33,493 nucleotides of DNA from a bacterium. GTDB taxonomy: Bacteria > JAHJDO01. The translations under genes were made by a program, and so were the position numbers. The stretch spans positions 1 through 33,493 of the forward strand of contig JAHJDO010000130.1 of the NCBI GenBank assembly GCA_018812485.1, written 5' to 3'. The notes beneath the pieces are model-generated. The model did not search any database and had not been told where the DNA came from. It was given only the letters and a program-made list of their open reading frames with translations. This document shows positions 1 through 6,356 of this stretch, piece by piece (position 1 is the stretch's first letter; every line of letters begins with the position of its first letter).

Positions 1-1
1 A

Positions 2-46
2 GTATATAAATTAAAAGAAGTTAACTTCAAGAAAAGTAGGAGGTAA
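2..46 (+). CDS. Possible 3' end of a truncated CDS at the window edge
   Basis: An open frame enters from the left edge and stops at TAA 44-46, giving the tail VYKLKEVNFKKSRR. It resembles, in a loose way, the tail of the small ORF at the other end of the window (YTKLKDEEINL). Only 14 codons are visible, so this may be chance. A 12-bp palindrome GAAGTTAACTTC lies at 17-28. Confidence 0.2.
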   Translation, partial: VYKLKEVNFKKSRR

Positions 47-125
47 ATTAAAAGACTATGGCGACAAAAGGTAAAACAAAACGAAATGCAATAAAACAAA
101 TAAATTGACATATAACACAAAATAC

Positions 126-154
126 TTGACATTAAATACAATATGTAGTATAAT
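126..154 (+). promoter_or_regulatory. Consensus sigma-70 promoter of the retron RNA
   Basis: TTGACA at 126-131, a 17-bp spacer, and TATAAT at 149-154 form a perfect consensus promoter. A second TTGACA lies at 105-110. Transcription should start near 161, immediately before the first hairpin of the structured leader. This promoter is of a different class from the TGTCTAA/GTTATAT promoters used from 6.36 kb onward. Confidence 0.8.
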
Positions 155-160
155 ATATAT

Positions 161-578
161 GATGGCCAACGATATATATGTGTTGGGAATGATCTTTGAT
201 AATCCTCTGAATTAGACGATAGTTATAATGATTGAAATTTAATTTTCAATCAACCGGTGAAATACGGTACTTTTGGCATGCAAATGCCGCAAAGGTGTGA
301 AAGCATCTTTGCTGTTTTACGAAGACAGCAACACTGACCCTTGTTTACACTATAAACACATTGTTAACTAAGCAATACAGCAATGAGGCAAGTATAACAA
401 AGTTCAATTGCTAAAAGCCTTTTATGTTAAACATAATGGTTTAACTAATAGAATTATGTTCTAGATTATTAAAGGGCTATTTAAAGAAAGTAGGGTTTAG
501 ATTCAGTATCCTTCCTTAAGAGTACTATCGGCTAAGGGCTCCGTGTAGTAAAATGCAGTGTAAGCTGCAAATCTTAGC
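161..578 (+). ncRNA. Structured leader RNA, candidate retron msr-msd
   Basis: No convincing protein is encoded between the promoter and the ORF at 599, but hairpins follow one another: 166-170/182-186, 230-237/244-251 (8 bp), 253-256/265-268, 275-279/284-288, 289-294/307-312, 342-347/353-358. A three-way junction is closed by 416-424/470-478 and holds hairpins 426-432/439-445 and 449-453/459-463. A long-range helix 212-223/524-535 (11 of 12 pairs) could be the a1/a2 stem that closes a retron RNA. It competes with a local hairpin 531-536/573-578 next to the ribosome binding site of the following ORF. The retron identity rests mainly on the RT gene downstream; I could not place the branching guanosine or the msd stem with confidence. 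Confidence 0.55.
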
Positions 579-598
579 GGGAAAGGAGGACTTAGACT

Positions 599-808
599 AT
601 GAGAAAATCTCATAAGTTATTAAGATCACTTGTTGTCAAGCTTAAGACAATGAGAAATTCAGGGATGCTGAATGGTCCTAATGAACGTTGTTTATGTGCT
701 CGGATAGAAGCAATAGCGCATGCGATATCTATTAGTGATAAGAAGCGTATGCTAGCAGAGATGGATAGATTAGCTGCTGATATCTTGAGTATTGTGAATG
801 GTGAGTAA
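599..808 (+). CDS. Small protein of unknown function in the retron locus
   Basis: 69 aa, preceded by a strong Shine-Dalgarno sequence (AAAGGAGG) at the end of the structured RNA. The product is basic at the N-terminus and helical, with the segment CLCARIEAIAHAISI in the middle. I do not recognise a family. Its place between the candidate ncRNA and the XRE gene suggests it belongs to the retron operon, perhaps as an accessory or effector, but that is inference. Confidence 0.6.
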   Translation: MRKSHKLLRSLVVKLKTMRNSGMLNGPNERCLCARIEAIAHAISISDKKRMLAEMDRLAADILSIVNGE

Positions 809-850
809 TTAGGACGCCTTACTTTTTTTTCAATTATAGGATTAATATAT

Positions 851-1123
851 ATGGGATCTGATTACGGTAAAGCTATACGAATAGTAAGATCAATAAAAGG
901 TATTACTCAGACAGAGTTGTGCAAAAGAGTAAAACCTAGAGAGATGGACAGCAGTTATTTGTCGAGGTTGGAGCAGGATGGTAAAATGAATCCTTCTCTT
1001 AAAACAATTAAAAAGATTGCTGAGGCTTTAGATATTCCTGTAAATGTACTTCATATGCTGGCATCCAGTAAAAGGGATCTAAAGGAAATAGGAAAAATAC
1101 TTATACAAGTCTCAGACGAGTAA
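851..1123 (+). CDS. XRE-family helix-turn-helix protein of the retron operon
   Basis: 90 aa. Residues about 7-66 form a Cro/C1-type HTH: IRIVRSIKGITQTELCKRV is the first two helices, SSYLSRLEQD the recognition helix, and IKKIAEALDIPVNVL the closing helices. The C-terminal 20 residues are extra. The stop codon lies 8 bp before the start of the reverse transcriptase gene, so the two are almost certainly co-transcribed. HTH proteins are known partners in one of the described retron classes; whether this one is a repressor, an antitoxin-like partner or an effector cannot be read from sequence. No good Shine-Dalgarno precedes the ATG. Confidence 0.85.
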   Translation: MGSDYGKAIRIVRSIKGITQTELCKRVKPREMDSSYLSRLEQDGKMNPSLKTIKKIAEALDIPVNVLHMLASSKRDLKEIGKILIQVSDE

Positions 1124-1131
1124 ATGGGAAA

Positions 1132-2151
1132 ATGACCAATGTAAAAAAATATAACCTAAAGTCCTCGAAAGCGCCGTTAATGTCAAGAAGAAAAATTGAG
1201 TCGTTGTTAGGGGAAAAAATAGAATATTTAGAGCATGTAGCAAGTAAAGTGGGGAATTATTACAAACCATTCGATATATACACACCTGGTAAAAAACCAA
1301 GACATATTGACAATCCAAATAGCGATCTAAAAAAGATACAAAAAAAAATTAAAAGCAGGGTGCTTGAGACAGTAATACTACCTGAAACAATGATGGGTGG
1401 TATAAAAGATAAATCACATAAAGATAATGCGTTACGGCATATCGATAAAAAGGTCGTAATTACCCTGGATCTGAAATCATATTTTCCTAAAACAAATAAC
1501 AGAAATATATATGATGTGTTTATAAATGTATTCGGGTGCAACAGAGAAACTGCGCATCTGTTTACTAAGCTTACATCATATCAAAGAAGGTTACCTCAAG
1601 GGGCTCCTTCAAGTACGTTACTGGCTAACATGTGTGTGCTGCCAATGCATAATGATTTACAAGAATTGTTTAACAGAAACGATATAACTTGGACATTTTA
1701 TATTGATGATATAGCGTTTTCCGGTGACAATGCAGATAAGGTTATAGATGAGGCAATAAAAATTATACAAAACCATGGCCAGGGGGTAAGCTGCAAGAAA
1801 AAGAAAATAATGTATGCTAATAATCGGCAAATGGTCACTAAGTTGTGTGTAAATAGGAAAGTTGGTATAAAAAAAGAAAAAATAAACAAGATTAGAGAAG
1901 ATATTATAAACCTGTCATGGCAACCGAATATCGATAACAGGAAGTTACAGGCAATAAAAGGAAGTATTAACTATGTAAAGAGCATATGTGCGGTCAGAGG
2001 GCAATCATTAGATAACTTATATAAAAAGATGTTGCCAGCTAAGACAGGTTTAATAGGTAAAAAGCCGAAGATAAAAACAACGTCATGCAAATGTTCAAAA
2101 AAACACAGAGAATATGTAAAAGGTGTAAGGAATATCAGTAATAAGGAATAA
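1132..2151 (+). CDS. Retron-type reverse transcriptase
   Basis: 339 aa, the usual length of retron RTs. Visible motifs in order: the retron-specific NAxxH motif (NALRH, residues 99-103); the first catalytic aspartate in ITLDLKSYF (D113); LPQGAPSS (154-161); the catalytic box FYIDDIAFSG with YIDD at 190-193; and the position of the retron VTG motif, here VTKL at 235-238, so the glycine is replaced by lysine. In known retrons these proteins copy part of an upstream ncRNA into multicopy single-stranded DNA bound to RNA, and most studied ones act in anti-phage defence. The gene follows an XRE gene after 8 bp and a long structured leader. A group II intron RT or DGR RT is unlikely: there is no maturase domain and no template/variable repeat seen. 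Confidence 0.92.
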   Translation: MTNVKKYNLKSSKAPLMSRRKIESLLGEKIEYLEHVASKVGNYYKPFDIYTPGKKPRHIDNPNSDLKKIQKKIKSRVLETVILPETMMGGIKDKSHKDNALRHIDKKVVITLDLKSYFPKTNNRNIYDVFINVFGCNRETAHLFTKLTSYQRRLPQGAPSSTLLANMCVLPMHNDLQELFNRNDITWTFYIDDIAFSGDNADKVIDEAIKIIQNHGQGVSCKKKKIMYANNRQMVTKLCVNRKVGIKKEKINKIREDIINLSWQPNIDNRKLQAIKGSINYVKSICAVRGQSLDNLYKKMLPAKTGLIGKKPKIKTTSCKCSKKHREYVKGVRNISNKE

Positions 2152-2162
2152 AGTAAACATAT

Positions 2163-2240
2163 TTGCATAGTTTAGGTATAATACTTGCTGCTCTTGGTGT
2201 AAGTTTAATTATTAATAGTTTATTCTTTAAAAAACAATAA
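2163..2240 (+). CDS. Possible 25-aa membrane peptide after the RT gene
   Basis: A TTG-initiated frame 11 bp after the RT stop reads MHSLGIILAALGVSLIINSL followed by FFKKQ, a single hydrophobic helix with a lysine-containing end. An AAGGAA sequence overlaps the RT stop codon. Small transmembrane proteins are effectors in some retrons. The start codon is weak and the frame is short, so I treat it as a candidate only. Confidence 0.25.
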   Translation: MHSLGIILAALGVSLIINSLFFKKQ

Positions 2241-2398
2241 AAACATAAAGACAATAAAGCAACATATAACAAATCACTACAGCGGAATTTACCTCCGGCA
2301 AATCAGGGTATTACCAAGAATCGTGTAAAAATGTGACTTAACGGTTCGAAAAACTACCTGTTTTATCGAACTTTAGTTAGCGAATTAAACATTACTTA

Positions 2399-3235
2399 TT
2401 AAATCCGCCCCAGTATCTTAATATATCTAAACAATATATAATCGTCAAACAGGCGATATATTCTACCTGCCTTATCAATGTCCTCAATATATTCGTGAGG
2501 GAAATCTTCCGTAGGTGTTTCATTAAGGGAAAAAACATAGAAAATAGTCTTCATGTTTTCTTCGTCTAATGTCGATTTTACAACCCTGTCCCACCTTTTT
2601 TTAATTTGTGGCTCTGCTGTAAATATAAAAACACTTGAAAAGTGACAGTTTGATGCTCCGGCCGTTGTAGAAATATATCTGTCTATTGTTTTTTGTATTC
2701 TTGCAGATTCTTTTATTGTATTTTCAAATTCAATCGCAATGGGCATAAAGTGGTTCCATGTTTCAGAATCAAAGCTTTTCATTAATACTGCATCTGGCCG
2801 AAAATCCAAATCTAGCCCGTCCCAAAACATTCTTAATATTCTCTCTGATAGCCAAACACAACTCTTAAAGTTTTTTTCGATATTAAGTCTAATATTTGTA
2901 AGGTCTATATAGTGATCAATGGTTGAAGCTGCAACAGGAAAATCCTTAACCGAAAATACAATATCTTCTGAAAAGGGAAATGGAAGATTTTGATATAAAA
3001 ACCTAATTCCTTCCCTGGTAATTTTATAATAATTAAAGTACCTAGTTAAAACTTTGGTTAGAAGATTTTTATTTACAAGTTTTCGCAAGACAACATATAT
3101 ATCATCATGTTTTACTTGTAATAAAGCCTTAGCATTTTGGGCAGTAATATATCTTTGTTCAAAAGTATACAAGAGAAGTTTTCGAATTCTCTTTTCCCCC
3201 AATTCTCTCTTAGTATTTTCTCTTTTTTTAATCAT
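2399..3235 (-). CDS. Replication-relaxation (Replic_Relax/MobC-like) family protein
   Basis: 278 aa on the minus strand, the only convincing minus-strand gene. Residues about 15-80 look like a winged helix (RKLLLYTFEQRYITAQNAKA, then the wing region and the KITREGIRFL segment). The second half has the family's typical RPDAVL segment and an acidic core IAIEFENTIKESARIQKTI followed by DRY, the pattern of the 'E-L-(E/D)...K...RY' nuclease-like fold of Replic_Relax proteins. Members are found on plasmids and conjugative elements and are linked with replication relaxation or mobilisation; the exact biochemical role is not established. It faces away from the 2-kb gene-free region, which fits a gene placed beside an origin. 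The assignment is from motif memory, so moderate confidence. Confidence 0.65.
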   Translation of the reverse strand: MIKKRENTKRELGEKRIRKLLLYTFEQRYITAQNAKALLQVKHDDIYVVLRKLVNKNLLTKVLTRYFNYYKITREGIRFLYQNLPFPFSEDIVFSVKDFPVAASTIDHYIDLTNIRLNIEKNFKSCVWLSERILRMFWDGLDLDFRPDAVLMKSFDSETWNHFMPIAIEFENTIKESARIQKTIDRYISTTAGASNCHFSSVFIFTAEPQIKKRWDRVVKSTLDEENMKTIFYVFSLNETPTEDFPHEYIEDIDKAGRIYRLFDDYILFRYIKILGRI

Positions 3236-3248
3236 AGTGATAATTTGT

Positions 3249-3289
3249 TTTATATCCTAGTTTGTATCCTAGTGGGACTAGAAAGTCAA
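3249..3289 (-). promoter_or_regulatory. Promoter and direct-repeat operator of the minus-strand gene
   Basis: On the minus strand TTGACT (3284-3289) and TACAAA (3261-3266) are 17 bp apart. Two copies of TATCCTAGT (plus strand 3253-3261 and 3265-3273), 12 bp apart, overlap the -10 region, which suggests binding of a regulator, perhaps the winged-helix product itself. Confidence 0.45.
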
Positions 3290-3620
3290 GCTCTTTTTTA
3301 AGTGTGAATATATGTCCCCATAACTCTTTATAAGATAGAGACTTACAAATCTACACTAATAGAGTTTCCGCAGCCTCTGCCTGCCAACACTAACCCTACT
3401 ATCACCTTACCACATTTTATTTATTAACATTACCCAAAATGCTTTATAAAATTTTATATTATCCTACTTATTACTCGGCTTAATTTTATCTATCTTTTAA
3501 CTATATTTGGTTTAAAATATTGAGTTTAATGTTAAGGAGTTTTTGCTTGTAGGTTTGTATTGTTTTATAATCTAATTTAGTAACTAGAATCTTGTTATTT
3601 ATATTCAAAAGGCCACGTTT
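3290..3620. other. Gene-free AT-rich stretch, nothing recognised
   Basis: I see no supportable gene, repeat or strong hairpin here. Short open frames exist on the minus strand but lack a ribosome binding site and continue through the hairpin repeats that follow. Confidence 0.4.
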
Positions 3621-3645
3621 TGCGCACGCATAAGTTCCGTGCGCA
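3621..3645. repeat. Hairpin repeat, copy 1
   Basis: Stem TGCGCACG/CGTGCGCA (8 bp) with the 9-nt loop CATAAGTTC. The central 21 bp (3623-3643) recur exactly at 3845-3865. Confidence 0.75.
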
Positions 3646-3779
3646 TTTGTGGTGAGGGCGTTAGAGCAACGTTCGGGGTGAAGGCATACTTTTACGGTAT
3701 GCAATGTATTATGGAGCATTAAGCAACCTTATGTTATTTTCCCACGTTTGAACAAGTCGAACACGTCTAACAAGCATTA

Positions 3780-3792
3780 CAGGCCTTGCCTG
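3780..3792. repeat. CAGG-N5-CCTG mini-hairpin 1
   Basis: CAGGCCTTGCCTG. One of five inverted repeats with a constant 5-nt centre between 3.78 and 6.18 kb. Confidence 0.55.
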
Positions 3793-3844
3793 TTTGAACA
3801 GGTGTAACAAGCTGAATAAGTCAGGACCTGTCTTGCCTTTTTTT

Positions 3845-3865
3845 CGCACGCATAAGTTCCGTGCG
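3845..3865. repeat. Hairpin repeat, copy 2
   Basis: Identical over 21 bp to 3623-3643: stem CGCACG/CGTGCG around loop CATAAGTTC. The outer two base pairs of copy 1 are not kept, so the conserved unit is the core hairpin. Confidence 0.75.
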
Positions 3866-4064
3866 TAATTGGCACTGAATGCAAAGTTTTATACTAGCTT
3901 GAACCTATCTTAACGCTTTCTACTGTCTTCAACCTGTCGAACAAACTTCGTTTGAACATATTGCCTGTCTGAACCTGTTTTAACCCGTTTTAAATGTGTG
4001 CAACGTAGATTTTTGTCCGTGTACTCATTTGAATCAGCTTAAAGAGGCATATTGCCCGTTTAAA

Positions 4065-4077
4065 CAGGTAATACCTG
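4065..4077. repeat. CAGG-N5-CCTG mini-hairpin 2
   Basis: CAGGTAATACCTG; same architecture as the copies at 3780, 4840, 4982 and 6164. Confidence 0.55.
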
Positions 4078-4253
4078 CACGTTCTACATGTGTTGTGATG
4101 TTCTTATAAGCAAACTTCGTTTGAACACGTCTAAAAGGGCTTAGCTGACTTATCCTGTAGTTCTTTTTTTTGCAGTAGTGTGAAGAAGCAACAACATAAG
4201 AAAGAATATAAGAAATTTCATTTCAAGGAATTACCCACCCAACCCCTTCAATC

Positions 4254-4447
4254 GCCGAGAGTTCAGGGATGCATTAATTGTTTTTTACTCAATCTTTATA
4301 AAAAAACAGCTTTAATAAAGATTCAGCAGGGTTTGCTTGATAGACTTTGCCTTTTTCAAAGTCAAAGACTACCACTTCTACCCTAAAGGTTTTCAGGGTA
4401 AAAGAGCGCAAACTAAAAAATAATTAAAAGCTGGAAGAACTCTCGGC
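4254..4447 (+). ncRNA. Candidate structured RNA closed by an 11-bp helix
   Basis: GCCGAGAGTTC (4254-4264) is perfectly complementary to GAACTCTCGGC (4437-4447). Inside lie three independent hairpins: AATCTTTAT/ATAAAGATT (4291-4299/4315-4323), GACTTTG/CAAAGTC (4343-4349/4357-4363) and TACCCT/AGGGTA (4379-4384/4395-4400). Together they make a multibranch fold of about 194 nt. The strand is a guess, since DNA inverted repeats are symmetric. A GTG-initiated open frame crosses the region but does not look like a protein. Confidence 0.5.
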
Positions 4448-4596
4448 TAGGAGCAGATCATATCGGGACCCGACTTTTATATTCCCCCTACCACCCATGT
4501 TTGCCTTTTATAACCCAGGCTTGACTACACAGAGATTTATTACTCATGTTTTAACAAGTAAAATTTTTTTAATGTAAAACATCAGCAAGGTTCGCT

Positions 4597-4640
4597 TGAT
4601 TAGTCCCTTCGGACTATTCCTGGGCCTTCGGGGCTAATCA
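4597..4640. other. Small branched inverted-repeat structure
   Basis: TGATTAG (4597-4603) pairs with CTAATCA (4634-4640) around two mini-hairpins, TCC-CTTC-GGA and CC-TTCG-GG. An alternative fold is TAGTCC/GGACTA (4601-4606/4611-4616). The preceding CAGCAAGGTTCGCTTGAT is a near copy of CAGCAGGGTTTGCTTGAT at about 4324-4341. Function unknown. Confidence 0.35.
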
Positions 4641-4725
4641 CTTCTATTGCTATTATTACTAACAGCAATAAAAGATAGCTCACTAACAAATCTCTGCTTG
4701 TTTCTAAAGAAGAAAGGCAAACATA

Positions 4726-4767
4726 CCCGTCCGTCCCCCAGAGGGGGACTCCACCAACCAACCTCCC
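4726..4767. repeat. CCCGTCC repeat element, copy 1
   Basis: Begins CCCGTCCGTCCCC and holds a 7-bp hairpin GTCCCCC-AGA-GGGGGAC (4733-4749), then AACCAACCTCCC. A closely similar element lies at 9687-9727, just upstream of the structured RNA there. Confidence 0.65.
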
Positions 4768-4839
4768 CAACGGATCACAGCAGAAGACACTCCCAAAGGA
4801 AGCCTTTTTCAAAGGGAATCCTTCTCAAAAAATCTTTTT

Positions 4840-4872
4840 CAGGCAAAGCCTGATGAAACAGCACAAAAAGAA
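4840..4872. repeat. CAGG-N5-CCTG mini-hairpin 3 with shared tail
   Basis: CAGGCAAAGCCTG (4840-4852) is followed by ACAGCACAAAAAGAA (4858-4872). The same 15 nt follow another hairpin at 18039-18074. Confidence 0.55.
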
Positions 4873-4939
4873 CTTTGAGCAAATAGACGTCCTGCAGATA
4901 CAATATAGCTAAAGAAAAAGTCTATAGAGAAAGCCGTTA

Positions 4940-4965
4940 TTTAAGAGAGAAAAACCTCTCTTAAA
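4940..4965. other. 10-bp hairpin in the gene-free region
   Basis: TTTAAGAGAG (4940-4949) pairs with CTCTCTTAAA (4956-4965). No T-tract follows, so I do not call it a terminator. Confidence 0.45.
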
Positions 4966-4981
4966 AATCTCTCCATTCTTC

Positions 4982-5027
4982 CAGGCATTACCTGCGAAGG
5001 CTGCACTGGTCTATTTTTTAGTTACTG
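4982..5027 (+). terminator. CAGG-N5-CCTG mini-hairpin 4 and possible terminator
   Basis: CAGGCATTACCTG (4982-4994) is a member of the mini-hairpin family. A wider pairing of CCAGGCA with TGCACTGG is followed by a run of six T (about 5015-5020), so the stretch could end a transcript from the 4.2-4.9 kb region. Confidence 0.35.
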
Positions 5028-5226
5028 ATGCCCCAGCTCCTTTCTTGTTTAACTTAATTTATGAGGTTCTTGTTTATTATTTTCATTGGCAAGCCCCTCC
5101 TGTTTTTGGAACCTGCCCTCTCACCGCCCCGAGTAAGTCAATCCCACCCTTTTTTTTAAAAAAACTTGAAGAATTCTCTAAAGAAGTAACTGCATAAAAT
5201 TTGTGAACATAAAACCCCGCCTAACA

Positions 5227-5256
5227 GTAACGCATTTCGCAAGCGAAATACGTTAC
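5227..5256. other. Long hairpin upstream of the sigma gene
   Basis: GTAACGCATTTCGC (5227-5240) pairs with GCGAAATACGTTAC (5243-5256), 13 of 14 bp, around a 2-nt centre. It is nearly a perfect palindrome, which fits a protein-binding site or an extruding cruciform better than a terminator. The remaining 4.87-5.44 kb is gene-free and otherwise unremarkable. Confidence 0.5.
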
Positions 5257-5441
5257 GATACTGCGAGATTTATCCTTCCAAAATTTTGAACTTTTTTTAA
5301 CCTGTTTGTCCCAAACCTAAAAAATGGCAGGAGTGACTGTCTATCTTGCTTACAACTCTATGGTCCAAAATTGCTCAATCAAACTTTAGTGGTGTGGGGC
5401 TTTTTGTGAAGAGGGCAGAACCACAAAAAAAGGAGGAACTC

Positions 5442-6149
5442 ATGAAAACAAAGAGCAAACAAGAACTAAAAAAGTCGAAAACAAAAAAGGAGAAGAAGAT
5501 GCAAACTAAAAAACAGCCCAGTGGAAAAGGGCAGGTCGAAAAAGCAGTCAATAATAACAAGAAAGGGGAAAAGATGAACAAGACACAAGACAAAAAACAG
5601 TTGGTTGACCTTGAATCTGCATTGAAAGGAATTGCAGTCAAATTAACAAGAGACGATTTATTACAAGATGAACTTGTACAAGAGGGACTTATTGCCATAT
5701 GGACTAAGCAAAAGAGAGACGGTAACTATAACGAGGCATATCTCAGACAGCATGCAAAGCATCGTATGTTTAATTATCTAAAATTAGGAAGTAGTTTAGA
5801 TAATGGATTTCGTGAGATTACACAGATTGACCTTGTAAATGCTAATACAGGCGAAACCGTCGATTTACCACATCCTGAAAGCTTTATGCACAGAATATAT
5901 GCAAGAGACCTGAAAAGTCTTATAAATAAGCATACATCGGGCATAACAAACATGATTTTTCATATGTTTTGTGATGGATATGATGAAAACGAGATTGCAG
6001 GGAAACTTAAAATCTCTCAAAAAAATGTTAGCCGTGAAAGAGAAGTTGTTCAAGACCTTGTGAAAAAACTTTACGGAAGAGGTAAAGTTGCTTTACGTAA
6101 AGTCAGAGACAAGAGCAATAAAAATCAGCTCATTTTCTGCATTACATAA
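5442..6149 (+). CDS. Sigma-70-family RNA polymerase sigma factor (ECF-like)
   Basis: 235 aa from the ATG at 5442, chosen because AAAGGAGG lies 6-8 bp upstream; a longer frame from 5346 has no such site. After a lysine-rich tail of about 50 residues, a region-2-like domain shows DLLQDELVQEGLIAIW (the sigma 'DLVQEGxxxLW' core) and AYLRQHAKHRMFNYLK. The C-terminal part has a region-4 helix-turn-helix, DGYDENEIAGKLKISQKNVS with RERE after it. I infer that it directs RNA polymerase to the TGTCTAA/GTTATAT promoters, the first of which starts 208 bp past its stop. Its own promoter does not show that motif. Two further in-frame ATGs (5500, 5574) are each preceded by purine-rich ribosome-site-like sequence and could give shorter forms. 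It could instead be a phage-type transcription regulator with a sigma-like fold. Confidence 0.8.
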   Translation: MKTKSKQELKKSKTKKEKKMQTKKQPSGKGQVEKAVNNNKKGEKMNKTQDKKQLVDLESALKGIAVKLTRDDLLQDELVQEGLIAIWTKQKRDGNYNEAYLRQHAKHRMFNYLKLGSSLDNGFREITQIDLVNANTGETVDLPHPESFMHRIYARDLKSLINKHTSGITNMIFHMFCDGYDENEIAGKLKISQKNVSREREVVQDLVKKLYGRGKVALRKVRDKSNKNQLIFCIT

Positions 6150-6163
6150 TTTAGTTGCTTTAA

Positions 6164-6213
6164 CAGGTATCACCTGAAAAAGATCCCTTGCTTTCGCAAG
6201 GGGTCTTTTTTTT
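6164..6213 (+). terminator. Rho-independent terminator after the sigma gene
   Basis: GATCCCTTGC (6182-6191) pairs with GCAAGGGGTC (6196-6205) over 10 bp, followed by eight T. It is preceded by CAGGTATCACCTG (6164-6176), mini-hairpin 5 of the CAGG-N5-CCTG family. It separates the sigma gene from the first promoter of the regulon. Confidence 0.9.
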
Positions 6214-6266
6214 GCCCTTGTGTAGCGAGGTTTTGGCAAAAAGGGTCGAAGGAAAATTTGAAACTG

Positions 6267-6291
6267 CTATTTTTTCTATGAGAAAAAATAG
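6267..6291. other. A/T-rich 10-bp hairpin upstream of promoter 1
   Basis: CTATTTTTTC (6267-6276) pairs with GAAAAAATAG (6282-6291). On the minus strand it would be T-rich; it may be a bidirectional terminator or an operator. Confidence 0.4.
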
Positions 6292-6356
6292 AATGGAAGG
6301 GCATGTTACTAATAGTTAAATTACGCCATGCCAACGCTGGATATCGAAAAATGCTC

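Larger units (their letters stand above)
3748..4130. repeat. Arrays of 9-bp TGAACAAGT-like repeats, candidate origin iterons
   Basis: Three runs keep a 9-bp period: TGAACAAGT, CGAACACGT, CTAACAAGC (3749-3775); TGAACAGGT, GTAACAAGC, TGAATAAGT (3795-3821); TGAACCTGT, TTTAACCCG, TTTTAAATG, TGTGCAACG (3970-4005). Isolated copies of CTTCGTTTGAACA occur near 3947-3959 and 4114-4126. Arrays of short repeats in a gene-free region next to a replication-relaxation gene suggest binding sites of a replication initiator or other element protein, but no initiator gene is recognisable in the window. Confidence 0.5.

Noticed and set aside
161-578. Group II intron or diversity-generating retroelement as the source of the RT and leader
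   Set aside because: The RT has no maturase or endonuclease domain, carries the retron NAxxH motif, and no template/variable repeat pair or domain V hairpin was seen.
3501-3719. 72-codon minus-strand open frame
   Set aside because: No ribosome site, unusual composition, and it overlaps the exact hairpin repeat.
4180-4386. 68-codon plus-strand open frame
   Set aside because: GTG start without a ribosome site; it runs through the hairpins of the candidate structured RNA and the product looks random.
4597-4640. tRNA-like cloverleaf
   Set aside because: Only 44 nt, lacks T-arm and anticodon-arm consensus; kept as an unexplained structure.
3290-5440. CRISPR array
   Set aside because: The repeats are 9 to 21 bp, irregular and without equal-length spacers; no cas genes are present, and the Cas4-like nuclease at 25314 stands alone.
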